Origin: Anaerolineae bacterium
GTDB taxonomy: Bacteria > Chloroflexota > Anaerolineae > 4572-78 > J111
DNA: 64,000 nt
Direction: 5' to 3'
NCBI GenBank assembly: GCA_023382535.1
Contig: JAHDWA010000002.1
Span: forward strand, 1 to 64,000
Each line of letters begins with the position of its first letter. Within the stretch, counting starts at the first letter, position 1. This document shows positions 9,539 to 18,220 of the stretch, piece by piece. The notes below the pieces were generated by a model. The model ran no database searches. It was not told where the DNA came from and saw only the letters and a program-made list of their open reading frames with translations. A program made the translations under genes and the position numbers.

Positions 9539-10420
9539 ATGGCTTTACCGGCAGTATTGGCCTCTTGCCTGGAGTCCTATTTAGGCCCAATAACTGAGAC
9601 TTTAACGGTCAGCGGCGGCGACATCAGCCAGGCGGCACGGGTGCGCCTGGCGAATGGGGGTCAAACCCTGGTTAAGTGGCGCTCCAACTCACCTCCTGGC
9701 CTGTTCAGCGCCGAGCGGCGCGGGCTGGAATTGCTGCACTCGGCAGGAGCGGTACGGGTACCGGAGGTGTTAGCCCAGGCTGAAATGACAGCCAATTGCC
9801 CCGCCTTTATTGCCCTTGAATGGCTCAATCCTGGCTCTAAATCGAGCCAGAGCGCCGAAGCTCTGGGACGTGGCCTGGCCGCGCAGCATCGCGTCCTCGC
9901 CTCCTCTTTTGGCCTGGATCACACCAATTTTATCGGCGCTAACCCTCAACCCAATCATCAAAGTGACAATTGGGTCAGCTTTTTCCGCGAGCAGAGGCTG
10001 GGCTTTCAGATGGAGTTGGCCGGGCGCAATGGCTTCCTTCCAACTGACCGCGCCCGCCGCCTGGAAGCTTTACTGGCTCGCCTGGGTGACTGGCTGCCAA
10101 CCCACCCCCCTGCCTCTCTCCTGCACGGCGACCTATGGGGCGGTAACTGGCTGGCTACCACTTCCGGCGAACCGGTCCTGATTGATCCCGCTGTTTACTA
10201 CGGCCACCGTGAAGCGGACCTGGCCTTTACCGAACTTTTTGGTGGTTTTCCGGCAGCTTTTTATGCCGCCTATCAAGCCAGTTGGCCCTTGGATTACGGC
10301 TATGAGGAGCGTAAAGACCTTTACAACCTTTACCACCTGCTAAATCATCTCAATTTGTTTGGCGAGGGTTACGGCGGCAGTGTAGACTCAATTTTACGAC
10401 ACTACGTGGGTCAGTTGTGA
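9539..10420 (+). CDS. Fructosamine-3-kinase family protein
   Basis: A 293-aa kinase-like protein. Landmarks are the N-lobe Lys strand (GQTLVKWR), the catalytic loop HGDLWGGNW and the metal-binding LIDPAVYYGHREADLAF. These match bacterial fructosamine/ketosamine kinases, which phosphorylate sugar groups on glycated amines so that they fall off. Such genes often neighbour low-molecular-weight phosphatases, as here. AAGGAA precedes the ATG. It is the last gene of the plus-strand run and converges on the trans-sulfuration gene 58 bp away. Confidence 0.9.
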   Translation: MALPAVLASCLESYLGPITETLTVSGGDISQAARVRLANGGQTLVKWRSNSPPGLFSAERRGLELLHSAGAVRVPEVLAQAEMTANCPAFIALEWLNPGSKSSQSAEALGRGLAAQHRVLASSFGLDHTNFIGANPQPNHQSDNWVSFFREQRLGFQMELAGRNGFLPTDRARRLEALLARLGDWLPTHPPASLLHGDLWGGNWLATTSGEPVLIDPAVYYGHREADLAFTELFGGFPAAFYAAYQASWPLDYGYEERKDLYNLYHLLNHLNLFGEGYGGSVDSILRHYVGQL

Positions 10421-10478
10421 AACGTAAAGACCTTAATTCCAGCCCTTAGGTTTGTCTGCCGGGGCCTTTGGCTCTGTT

Positions 10479-11672
10479 TCACAGTTTAGCCAGCGCCTGC
10501 TCCAAATCGGCAATAATATCCTCTACCTCTTCGATACCTGCCGAAAGACGAATCAAGCCCTCGCTGATGCCAATTTGGGCGCGCGCTTCTGGAGAGAGAG
10601 AACGGTGGGAGCTGGTGGCCGGATGGAGTGCCAGGGTGTAAATGTCGCCCAGGGTCGTGGCGGGCAGGCACAGCTTGAGGCGTTCCATAAAGCGAAAAAC
10701 TTTATTTTTGTCGGCCTCGGCGATTTCGAAAGAGAGCACCCCGCCAAAGCCGCGTCCGCCGAAAAGCCGGTGGGCCAGTTGATGCTGCGGGTGCGCCGGG
10801 AGGCTGGGGTGATTGACCCGGGCTATTTGTGGCTGCTCAGCCAACCAGGACGCGATACGGGTCGCATTGTTCACCTGTTTTTGCATTCTTAGCGGCAGGG
10901 TTTTTAAGCCGCGCAGGGCCAGCCAGGCTTCAAACGGCCCTAATGTCCCCCCAATGATAAGCGTCAAGTCATACAATTTGCGCCGGTTGGCTGCGGAGGT
11001 GACGACAACGCCAGCCATCACGTCGCCGTGGCCGCCGATATATTTGGTGGCGCTGTGAATTACAAAATCGGCGCCGTGGGCCAGGGGGGTGAAAAGATAG
11101 GGAGTGGCAAAGGTGTTATCCAGCAAAAGCTGTGCGCCATAGCGGTGGGCTAACTCAGCCAGGGCCGGGGCATCGGCGACCTTCAGCAGCGGGTTGGAGA
11201 TGGTTTCGGCCACCAGGGCCGCTGGCCGCGCCTCGGCCAGAGCGGTCTCGACAGCGTCCAGATTGGCTACATCTACCAGGCTGACAGCGGCGCCTAATTC
11301 GGCAAAGAGGCGATTGAGCAGGGTGTAGGTAGCCCCGTAAACGTCCAGCGCAGCCACAACGGCAGTTCCGGCCCGGACGCCGGCGGCCAACAGGGCGGCG
11401 TGCATGGCCGCCATACCCGAAGCAAAAGCGTAAGCTGTCTCACCCCCTTCCAGATCGGCTATCGCCGTCTCAAAGGCAGCGACCGTCGGGCTGCCGTAGC
11501 GAGGATAAACGTAGCCCTCCTGGGTAGTGGCAAAAATGGCGTCGAGGTCATCCATACTCTCGTATACAAAGCCGACGGTAGGGTGAATCGGGGTGACAAC
11601 GGGGGTGTAGTTGCGTTGAGGTGTACGCTCACCTGCGTGGACGGCGCGGGTGGCAAAGCTTTGGTTTGGCAT
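10479..11672 (-). CDS. PLP-dependent trans-sulfuration enzyme (cystathionine gamma-synthase/lyase family)
   Basis: A 397-aa fold-type-I PLP enzyme. SATKYIGGHGDVMAG contains the Schiff-base Lys, and YPRYGSPTV, the GMAAMHAALLA region and LDNTFATPY match the Cys/Met-metabolism family. Members make or split cystathionine, add sulfide to O-acyl-homoserine, or release methanethiol from methionine; residues visible here do not decide which. AGAGGAA precedes the ATG. The defective chrA lies 33 bp upstream on the same strand. Confidence 0.88.
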   Translation of the reverse strand: MPNQSFATRAVHAGERTPQRNYTPVVTPIHPTVGFVYESMDDLDAIFATTQEGYVYPRYGSPTVAAFETAIADLEGGETAYAFASGMAAMHAALLAAGVRAGTAVVAALDVYGATYTLLNRLFAELGAAVSLVDVANLDAVETALAEARPAALVAETISNPLLKVADAPALAELAHRYGAQLLLDNTFATPYLFTPLAHGADFVIHSATKYIGGHGDVMAGVVVTSAANRRKLYDLTLIIGGTLGPFEAWLALRGLKTLPLRMQKQVNNATRIASWLAEQPQIARVNHPSLPAHPQHQLAHRLFGGRGFGGVLSFEIAEADKNKVFRFMERLKLCLPATTLGDIYTLALHPATSSHRSLSPEARAQIGISEGLIRLSAGIEEVEDIIADLEQALAKL

Positions 11673-11705
11673 GATCTTATTCCTCTCTGATGAAAAATAT
11701 ATTGA

Positions 11706-12253
11706 TTAAATCCCTCTGCCTGCGAGCAACCCCACCAGCGCCCCGCCGGCAATCAGCCAGGTCGAATTGACCTTGTAGCGCAGCAGCAGCACCGCCGCAG
11801 CCAGGGCGAGGGCAATTGTCAGCGGGTCAACCAACGAGGCCCGGCCGAGCTGCCAGGTCACGGCGGCCATCAGGCCCAGCGAAGCCACATTCACTCCATC
11901 CAGCAGGCTGCCAGTCCAGGGGGAGTTGCGCAGCTTGGGGATAAGGGGGTTGCTGAGGGCGACAAAGATGAACGACGGCAGAAAAATTCCGAGGGTAGGC
12001 CGGGGATTAGGTTAGTCGCCCCGAGCAGGTCGAGAAAACGCTGCTCGTCCAGCCACTTGCGCCGCTTGACCAGTTCATCGTGCATCAAGGCAATATGGGC
12101 AGCCGGTCCGCCAAAAGCCGTCACGCCGAGTTTAAGGAAGAAAAGGACGATCTCGGCCAGGCCAGGCGGCGCTGTTGAGGTTGCTGGGGGTGGAGAGTTA
12201 ACAGGCATAAACTGTCCAGATTGTACATTCGGAAATTTGGCTGATGATACCAC
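11706..12253 (-). pseudogene. chrA: chrA-type chromate transporter with internal deletion and frameshift
   Basis: The N-terminal part (VLFFLKLGVTAFGGPAAH...LVKRRKWLDEQRFLDLLGATNLIPG) is a good ChrA start. At about 12000 the frame changes and the sequence continues straight into the ChrA C-terminus (GIFLPSFIFVALSNPLIPKL, then GVNVASLGLMAAVTWQLG). The middle of the transporter, by family length some 240 residues, is missing. A working CHR protein exports chromate or related oxyanions, and this one should be dead. Translation may begin at 12208. An assembly collapse is the alternative. Confidence 0.8.
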
Positions 12254-12365
12254 AGGCCGAGGTGAAAGCCTAATCGGGCCAATTTGACAGCGCTATTCCG
12301 GCGCCGCGCTCGTCTTTGTGAGAAATTTGATTCGTACAAAACACCGCCTCTTTGGCGCTGATAAC

Positions 12366-12393
12366 TTGACAACTTGAGTACACTTCTTACAAT
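12366..12393 (+). promoter_or_regulatory. Sigma-70-type promoter of the DUF3105 gene
   Basis: TTGACA (12366-12371) and TACAAT (12388-12393) are 16 nt apart, giving a perfect -35 and a 5/6 -10. The ATG at 12425 and its GGAGGAAAG site follow about 30 bp downstream, so a short leader is expected. Confidence 0.65.
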
Positions 12394-12424
12394 CCGATTT
12401 TATATTTTTGGAGGAAAGAGATTA

Positions 12425-13054
12425 ATGACCAAAAGACGACGTGGCGAACCGACGTTCAAACGAAGCAGGGCAGTTCAGAGTCAAAACAAAATGCCGGTCT
12501 GGACATGGATGGCCGGCGGCGGCGTTGTGCTGGTGTTAGCCGTCATTGGGTTGTTTTACCTGGGCAACCAAAGACCCGGCCCGGTCAGCGATGATATTGA
12601 AGGAGCGCTTATTTTTCCCGAGCAGGGACGGGGACATCAAGAGGGGGATATTGCTTACCCGGAGGACGCACCTGTCGGCGGTATCCACAGCCCGGAGTGG
12701 CTCAACTGTGGTATCTACGAGCAGCCGGTGCGGCGGGAAAATGTAATCCACTCGATGGAACATGGAGCGGTCTGGATTGCCTATCAGCCCGAGCTGCCGG
12801 CCGAACAGATCGAAACCCTGCGCAATCTGGTCCGGCAGGAGCAGGCCGGGACGCAGGAGCGCTGGATTGTGCTGGCCCCCCAACCCAGCCTGGATGACCC
12901 GATTGTGGCCTCCGCCTGGCGGGTGCAACTGCGCCTCGATGAGGCCTCAGACCCGCGACTGGCCCAATTCGTCAAAAAGTACCAAAAAGGGCCGTACTAC
13001 CCCGAGCCGGGCGCAACCTGCACCTTTGGCGGCATCGGCGAACCGATGAGCTAA
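12425..13054 (+). CDS. DUF3105 domain-containing membrane-anchored protein
   Basis: A 209-aa protein with a basic N-terminus (KRRRGEPTFKRSR), one transmembrane helix at about 27-47, and an extracytoplasmic DUF3105 domain (GIHSPEWLNCGIYEQPV, NVIHSMEHGAVWIAYQP). Conserved His, Glu and Cys residues suggest metal or redox chemistry, but the role of DUF3105 is not established. I chose the ATG at 12425 for its GGAGGAAAG and positive-inside start; 17 upstream codons are open. It is a single gene with its own promoter. Confidence 0.85.
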   Translation: MTKRRRGEPTFKRSRAVQSQNKMPVWTWMAGGGVVLVLAVIGLFYLGNQRPGPVSDDIEGALIFPEQGRGHQEGDIAYPEDAPVGGIHSPEWLNCGIYEQPVRRENVIHSMEHGAVWIAYQPELPAEQIETLRNLVRQEQAGTQERWIVLAPQPSLDDPIVASAWRVQLRLDEASDPRLAQFVKKYQKGPYYPEPGATCTFGGIGEPMS

Positions 13055-13071
13055 GGGATTTATGATTGACC

Positions 13072-13120
13072 ATTTACGATTTACGATTGATGGGCAATTA
13101 AACAATCGTAAATCGTAAAT
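13072..13120. repeat. Perfect 18-bp inverted repeat made of TACGATT heptads
   Basis: ATTTACGATTTACGATTG (13072-13089) and its exact reverse complement (13103-13120) flank a 13-nt loop, and two further TCGTAAAT-like units follow to about 13134. It lies between convergent genes and could act as a terminator-like hairpin, but it has no U-tract. The 7-nt period links it to the other heptad repeats in the window. Confidence 0.85.
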
Positions 13121-13142
13121 CCAAAATCGTAAATAGAGTACT

Positions 13143-14417
13143 TTACTGCGGTGGTTCCTCGGCCAGGGTTACTTTGTCCGACTGCTCTTGTCCGTCGCGC
13201 AGCAGGGTAACGGTGACAATGTCGCCGACCTGGTAGCGGGTTTCCAGCAAGATTTCCAGCTCTTCCAGGCTGGTAACTTCCTGGTCGTCTACCCGGGTCA
13301 AAACATCCCCGCCCACATAGAGGCGCTGGTTGCCCAGAATGACCTCTTGCTGCGCCCCGCGCACTCCTTCTGCATCGAGCGGACTCCCTTGAAACAATTC
13401 CACAAGCAGCAGCCCCTGCTCCACCGGCAAATCCAGGACTTTGGCCAGGGCAGGCGTGAGCCGGTAGGCATAACGAATGCCCAGCCAGGGATGCCGGTAA
13501 CGCCCCAGGGTGAGCAGGTCAGGCAGCACCCGGCGGACCGTATCTACCGGGATAGCAAAGCCGACGCCGCTGCTGGTCCCGCTGGGACTGAAAATGGCCG
13601 AATTGATGCCGATGACCCGTCCGGCGCTGTCGAGCAGGGGACCGCCCGAGTTACCCCGGTTGATGGCGGCGTCGGTCTGGATGATGCCGCTGATTTGCCG
13701 CCCGTCCTGGCTTTCGATGGAGCGATCCAGGGCGCTGATGACCCCGGTGGTCAGGGTGCGGCCAAACTGGCCAAAAGGGTTGCCGATGACAATGGCCCGC
13801 TGCCCGATCTGCAAATTGGCCGATTGGCCCAATTCAACCGGCACGAGCAGCCCCGGCGGCGCGTTTTCGACCCGGATGACGGCGATGTCATTGCGCGGGT
13901 CGGCCCCGACAATTCGGGCGGGTAACACCGTGTCATCGCTAAAGTTCACCTCAATGCTCTGCGCCCCTTCGACAACGTGGTAGTTGGTCAAAATGTGACC
14001 GTCGCTATCCAGTACAAAGCCGGAGCCGGCGCCCTCGGCGGGAATCTCCTCAAAAAAGAAGCTCCGCTGCAAAACCTGGGTGGTAATATTGACCACCGAC
14101 GGGGCCACCCGCTGGTAAACGTCAATCACGCGCCGCTCGGCAAAATCCAGCCCGGCGGCGTCAATCAGGGCCACGCCGTTGGCTGCACTCTCACCGGCAC
14201 TCATGGTAGGTAAGGGAGCCGGAAGCGGGGTAGGCGTGGGGAGTAGAGGCGCTGTCGGCGCGGGGGTTGGTGGAGAGGACAGCACGGTTAACTCAGCCAG
14301 GTTGCAGCCGAGGCTGGCTAACACAAACATTAACAAGAAGGTCAGGCAGGCGTGCCGAGTGGTAAAAGAGGACAGCCGGACTTTAGAGAACATATCATTT
14401 CGCTCACTTTTCACCAT
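13143..14417 (-). CDS. HtrA/DegP-like trypsin-fold serine protease with PDZ domain
   Basis: A 424-aa exported protease. MFSKVRLS...LASLGC looks like a lipoprotein signal, followed by a Thr/Pro linker. The protease domain (about 95-290) shows the triad: His in LTNYHVVEG, Asp in NDIAVIRV, Ser in GNSGGPLLD. A PDZ-like domain fills about 300-410. These enzymes degrade damaged envelope proteins. The start is uncertain: ATG at 14417 has AGGTAAGA upstream, and ATG at 14393 gives a tidier signal peptide. It is divergent from the GH4 gene. Confidence 0.9.
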   Translation of the reverse strand: MVKSERNDMFSKVRLSSFTTRHACLTFLLMFVLASLGCNLAELTVLSSPPTPAPTAPLLPTPTPLPAPLPTMSAGESAANGVALIDAAGLDFAERRVIDVYQRVAPSVVNITTQVLQRSFFFEEIPAEGAGSGFVLDSDGHILTNYHVVEGAQSIEVNFSDDTVLPARIVGADPRNDIAVIRVENAPPGLLVPVELGQSANLQIGQRAIVIGNPFGQFGRTLTTGVISALDRSIESQDGRQISGIIQTDAAINRGNSGGPLLDSAGRVIGINSAIFSPSGTSSGVGFAIPVDTVRRVLPDLLTLGRYRHPWLGIRYAYRLTPALAKVLDLPVEQGLLLVELFQGSPLDAEGVRGAQQEVILGNQRLYVGGDVLTRVDDQEVTSLEELEILLETRYQVGDIVTVTLLRDGQEQSDKVTLAEEPPQ

Positions 14418-14504
14418 TCTTACCTGGCGTATAGTCTACAAGCAATCCGGGTTCGCGTCAATAACTTTTTAATAACCGCAAGCCCGACCGGTGATCGGAC
14501 TTTT

Positions 14505-14533
14505 TTGACGACTATTTTCTTTTAAGTTACCAT
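14505..14533 (+). promoter_or_regulatory. Candidate promoter of the GH4 gene
   Basis: TTGACG (14505-14510), 17 nt, then TACCAT (14528-14533), about 47 bp before the ATG. The -35 is good and the -10 weak. Confidence 0.4.
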
Positions 14534-14580
14534 GGCTCTGGTCCAGACCTCTAAGGTGGACCATAAGCAAGGACATCCAT

Positions 14581-15969
14581 ATGCTCCCCACTAAAATCGT
14601 CATTATCGGCGCAGGCAGCGCCATTTTTGGACTGAATACGGTAGCGGCTTTGCTGCGCAGCGAACGCCTGCGGGGCAGCCAGCTAGTCCTGGTTGATCGC
14701 AATCGCGAGACCCTGGCTCTGATTGCTCGCCTGGCCGAGCGCCTCAACCGGGAGTGGCAGGCCGATATGATTGTTACGGCCCATACCCATCACGCCGATG
14801 CCCTTGAAGACGCTGAATTCGTCATTTCGGCCATCGAAGTGCCGCCTCGTGAAAAGCTGTGGCGGTCAGATTACGAGATTCCGCTCAAATATGGCCTGCG
14901 CCAGCCCTATGCGGAAAACGGGGGGCCGGGCGGCTTTGCTCACGCTGCCCGCAACATCGGTCCGGTGCTCCAGATTGTGCATGATATGGAACTGGCCTGC
15001 CCCGACGCTTGGTTCATCAATTTCACTAACCCGCTGATCCGCATCTGTGACGCCGTCGCCCGTTACAGCGACATCAAGGTGGTCGGTTTGTGCCACCAGA
15101 TCGGGGTGGGTTATGCTATGGTCGGCCGGGCGCTGGCCCAGGATTTTGGCTTTGAGATTGCCGAGGGTTTCACCAGCGCTCACGCCTCGCCTGCTTTCAT
15201 TCCGGGAACCCATCGCATGGCCGAGCAAGCGCTCGCCCGTTTTGACATCAAAGCTGCCGGCCTCAACCATTTCACCTGGATGCTCGACGTGCGTGACAAG
15301 CAGACCGGCGAAGACCTTTATCCGCTTTTTGCCGAACGTTGGGCTGCCCTCGATCCATCGTTTGAGCCGCTGACCCGCCGGGTTTATGAGGCGTTTGATT
15401 GGTTTCCCATCCCCGGCGACGAGCATTTGTGCGAATATCTGCCCTGGGTCAGCGACCCGCTGACAAAGCCGTGGGAAAAATATGATCTTAGTTTGTACGA
15501 ATGGGATCTATGGGATCAAATTCGCCGCGACAGTCATGGCGACATTGCCCGTATGGGTGAAGGCGATATGAGCATTGACGCGCTGCGTGACGCCGACAGT
15601 GAAGGCGCGCTGGAACTGATCGAAGCCATGGCCGGGGCGGGCAATCATTACCATTTGGCCGTCAACCTGCCCAATCAGGGCTACATCACCAATCTGCCAC
15701 AGGGGGCGATTGTGGAAGTGCCGGGCCTGGTCGCCGGGGCGGGAGTGCTGGGGGTAGGCGTCGGCCTGCTGCCGGAACCCATCGCCGAATTGTGCCGCCG
15801 CGAAATCACCGTGGCCCAACTCGGCGTGGACGCCGCTGTCAGCGGCGATCGCCAGGCCGCGCTGCAATGCCTGTTACTCGACCCGGTCGTAACCGATCTG
15901 GACGTAGCTCAACAGATTTTGGATGATTATCTGGAAACGTACCGGGAGTACTTGCCGCAGTTTTGGTAG
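14581..15969 (+). CDS. Glycoside hydrolase family 4 (NAD- and metal-dependent glycosidase)
   Basis: A 462-aa cytoplasmic enzyme. The Rossmann motif IIGAGSAIFG at residues 6-15 binds NAD, NFTNPLIRICDAV and GLCHQIG supply the conserved Asn and the Cys/His metal site, and GLNHFTW follows the family pattern. GH4 enzymes split glycosides by oxidation at C3 and elimination, and include alpha-glucosidases, alpha-galactosidases and alpha-glucuronidases. The specific sugar cannot be told. AAGGA lies before the ATG. It is followed 16 nt later by a HAD phosphatase, probably in the same transcript. Confidence 0.88.
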   Translation: MLPTKIVIIGAGSAIFGLNTVAALLRSERLRGSQLVLVDRNRETLALIARLAERLNREWQADMIVTAHTHHADALEDAEFVISAIEVPPREKLWRSDYEIPLKYGLRQPYAENGGPGGFAHAARNIGPVLQIVHDMELACPDAWFINFTNPLIRICDAVARYSDIKVVGLCHQIGVGYAMVGRALAQDFGFEIAEGFTSAHASPAFIPGTHRMAEQALARFDIKAAGLNHFTWMLDVRDKQTGEDLYPLFAERWAALDPSFEPLTRRVYEAFDWFPIPGDEHLCEYLPWVSDPLTKPWEKYDLSLYEWDLWDQIRRDSHGDIARMGEGDMSIDALRDADSEGALELIEAMAGAGNHYHLAVNLPNQGYITNLPQGAIVEVPGLVAGAGVLGVGVGLLPEPIAELCRREITVAQLGVDAAVSGDRQAALQCLLLDPVVTDLDVAQQILDDYLETYREYLPQFW

Positions 15970-15985
15970 GAGATACACTTGGACC

Positions 15986-16657
15986 ATGATTGAAGCTGTA
16001 ATTTTTGATATGGATGGCCTGCTCGTCGACTCGGAACCGGTGTGGGACAGAGCCCGCAGAGGGATGGCTGAGGAGGTTGGCAAAGACTGGAACGAAGCCG
16101 ACCACCAGGCCGTGATGGGAGTGAGTACCCAAGCCTGGGCTGCTTATATGATTAACCGCCTGGAACTCAGCCTTTCCCCCCAAGAAGTCCAGGATCAGAT
16201 TATTGTCCGAATGCTCGCGCTCTATCAGACGGGCATTCCCTACTTTCCCGGTGCGGTTGAGGCGGTCAAGTTGGCCGCCCAGCATTACCCGACGGCCCTG
16301 GCCTCCGGTTCACATCGGGCCTTGATTGACGCTGTTGCCGCCGATGCTGCGCTGCGGGGCCAGTTTCGGATCATCCTTTCCGCCGACGAGGTGGGAGCAG
16401 GCAAACCTGCACCGGATGTATATCTGGAAACGGCCAAACGGCTGGGGGTCAAGCCGGAGCGCTGTGTCTGTTTGGAGGACTCGGGCAATGGAATTTTGGC
16501 CGGACATCGGGCCGGGATGAGAGTAATTGCCGTACCCGATCCCCGGTTTCCGCCTGCGTCTGACAAGCTCGACCTGGCTGATCTGATTCTGCCGTCCCTC
16601 AGCGGCTTTTCTCTGGAGTTGATCCATCATCTGGAAGACCGTTACCCCCCACTTTGA
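15986..16657 (+). CDS. HAD-family sugar-phosphate phosphatase (hexitol/2-deoxyglucose-6-phosphatase type)
   Basis: A 223-aa HAD phosphatase. FDMDGLLVDSEPVW is motif I with the nucleophile and acid Asp pair, ASGSHRAL is motif II, GAGKPAPDVYL motif III, and CLEDSGNGILAGHRAGM motif IV. The helical cap inserted after motif I is typical of the YniC/HxpB group, which clears phosphosugars. Its position just behind a GH4 glycosidase fits a sugar-phosphate role. The start at 15986 is where homology begins, and TAGGAGA is upstream. Confidence 0.9.
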   Translation: MIEAVIFDMDGLLVDSEPVWDRARRGMAEEVGKDWNEADHQAVMGVSTQAWAAYMINRLELSLSPQEVQDQIIVRMLALYQTGIPYFPGAVEAVKLAAQHYPTALASGSHRALIDAVAADAALRGQFRIILSADEVGAGKPAPDVYLETAKRLGVKPERCVCLEDSGNGILAGHRAGMRVIAVPDPRFPPASDKLDLADLILPSLSGFSLELIHHLEDRYPPL

Positions 16658-16673
16658 AGTAACGGCAGTGAGA

Positions 16674-16831
16674 AGTACGACGCTTTACACCGTCAGCCGG
16701 ATCCTCAGGCAGTGGGAGCAGCAAAACCTGGTGGAATTGGGCCGGGAGTGGGTGCTGATCCACACCCGCACGGCCTGACCCGTATTGCCGAAGATTTACC
16801 CCCGGATATCCCCCCCACAGAACCCTCATAG
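16674..16831 (+). pseudogene. Crp/Fnr-family regulator, C-terminal HTH remnant with frameshift
   Basis: One frame reads STTLYTVSRILRQWEQQNLV and on through ELGREWVLI, the recognition-helix end of a Crp/Fnr HTH. From about 16766 the continuation PHGLTRIAEDLPPD is found in another frame and ends at TAG 16829. The N-terminal cyclic-nucleotide-type domain is gone, because the HAD stop lies immediately upstream. A broken relic. Confidence 0.6.
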
Positions 16832-16925
16832 CCCCTTGGTTTTCAACGAGGCGGCGCTGTGTTTTTTCACCTCGAGCTATTCCTCCCATGAGAATTTTCT
16901 GTTGAAAGCGGGCAGCGTTGTTACG

Positions 16926-17099
16926 GCCCCCATCCTTCAGCGAGACATCACTGGCCGGCGCGTTAACCAGGGCATAAAGATCACTGGCCGCGACCCGGTT
17001 AACCAGGCCGGACAGCGGCGCAGTTTCCGCGTCGAGCGGGGTAATGATATTCAGGGTTAATTGCAGGGCTTGCTTGAAACTAATGAGTTGCTCTTTCAT
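16926..17099 (-). pseudogene. moeA-like N-terminal remnant
   Basis: From an ATG at 17099 that overlaps the stop of the C45-hydrolase gene (ATGA), about 58 residues match the start of molybdopterin molybdenumtransferase: LISFKQALQLTL, then PLSGLVNRVAASDLYALVNA, then SDVSLKDG. Homology stops there, where MoeA should continue for over 300 residues. The open frame runs on to 16599 but looks random. The rest of moeA is absent, so this is probably a truncated gene at the end of the transporter operon. Confidence 0.6.
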
Positions 17100-18220
17100 C
17101 TCGATTTTGTTGAGGAAAACTCAAAAGTGTGATACTCGCCCTGGCAAGGCTGGCCGTGGCAAAAAAGCATCCGGCGCTGGACGGGGAGAAAGATCATTGC
17201 AGCAATAGTGGCAGTTTCAGAGGCAGGTGTGGGATGGCAGCAGAGGGAACCCAGCCCGCCGGCGTGAGCGGCCATAAGCTGTTGGGCCAGGGTTAAGTCA
17301 ATGCGCCCGTAAGCGGCGTGTAACTGTTCCCAGGCGTTTTGATACCGCTCGAAGGTATTACCGCGCCGGGCCGGAGCGTCGGTATCCACAAAGTAGGGCT
17401 GCATCGCCGGGCTGCGATAGTGGTTGGTGCTGACCAGGAGACCGACTTCAGCTTCGAGGACCCCACTGTGGTGGTGGCCGATTTCAAACAGCGCAATGTC
17501 GCCGCCGGCATCGGCCAGGAGGAGGTTGTTTCGCCCCAGGCGGGGTGTGGTGCGCAGGTAATCCAAAGCGGAACGCACGCTGTGATGGGCTTCCAGGAGG
17601 TGCATCGAGAGGGCATAGGTGGGCAGGCCCGGCCCCACGTCGCTGGTAGAAACATGGGAATCGGCGACCACTAACCCGGCTTCGTTGAAGCCAGCCACAA
17701 AAACTCCGGGACTGCCGGCGCTGGTGACAAAAATGTAGCGATACCCCTGCGCCGGCTCGGCCCGGACCAGGACCTGCAAAGGCAGATGTTCCAGGCGGTA
17801 ATCCCGGTTTTTGGCCAGGATAGGCTGGCCGTCCATTGTAGCCGGACCGCTGGCGGCCCAGGTGGTACAGCCGTCGCTCGGTCCGTTCAACAGCTTGCGC
17901 GTAAGCAGCGCATCGCGCAAAAAGGCGGCCAGGTTGTAGCGCAGCAGGCGCTCAAACTCCAGGGCCAGCCCATCGGCCAGGCCGCGGACCAGGGCGATTG
18001 TGGCCGGGTCAACCCTTTCTAACACCTGCCGGGTCGCCGCAACCAGCCTCTCAAAGTCATCATCCGCCCCCTCTTGCTCAAGCTGGGCAAAACGGGCTTC
18101 CATCGCCATGATGATCCGCGGACGCAGCGGCGTTACCTGGCGACCGTGTTGGTAGCCCATCTGGTAATGCTCGCCTTTGACCTCTATAGTTTGAAAAGCA
18201 GGCTTCCCCAGGTTACGCAT
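17096..18220 (-). CDS. C45-family N-terminal-nucleophile acyltransferase/hydrolase
   Basis: A 374-aa protein related to isopenicillin-N (acyl-CoA:6-APA) acyltransferase. In that family the precursor cuts itself before a Cys that becomes the N-terminal nucleophile. Here GPSDGCTTWAA places that Cys at about residue 118, and ILAKNRDYRLE downstream carries the usual Asn/Arg/Asp. Bacterial members hydrolyse or transfer acyl groups on amino-acid or peptide amides. No signal peptide is seen. The start overlaps the ATPase stop by 8 bp, so it belongs to the importer operon. That suggests it deacylates the imported compound. Confidence 0.85.
   Translation of the reverse strand: MRNLGKPAFQTIEVKGEHYQMGYQHGRQVTPLRPRIIMAMEARFAQLEQEGADDDFERLVAATRQVLERVDPATIALVRGLADGLALEFERLLRYNLAAFLRDALLTRKLLNGPSDGCTTWAASGPATMDGQPILAKNRDYRLEHLPLQVLVRAEPAQGYRYIFVTSAGSPGVFVAGFNEAGLVVADSHVSTSDVGPGLPTYALSMHLLEAHHSVRSALDYLRTTPRLGRNNLLLADAGGDIALFEIGHHHSGVLEAEVGLLVSTNHYRSPAMQPYFVDTDAPARRGNTFERYQNAWEQLHAAYGRIDLTLAQQLMAAHAGGLGSLCCHPTPASETATIAAMIFLPVQRRMLFCHGQPCQGEYHTFEFSSTKSR

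Noticed and set aside
16599..16925. The rest of the 166-codon frame after the moeA-like start
   Set aside because: It has no MoeA similarity, overlaps the end of the HAD gene, and crosses the Crp relic, so it is chance reading.
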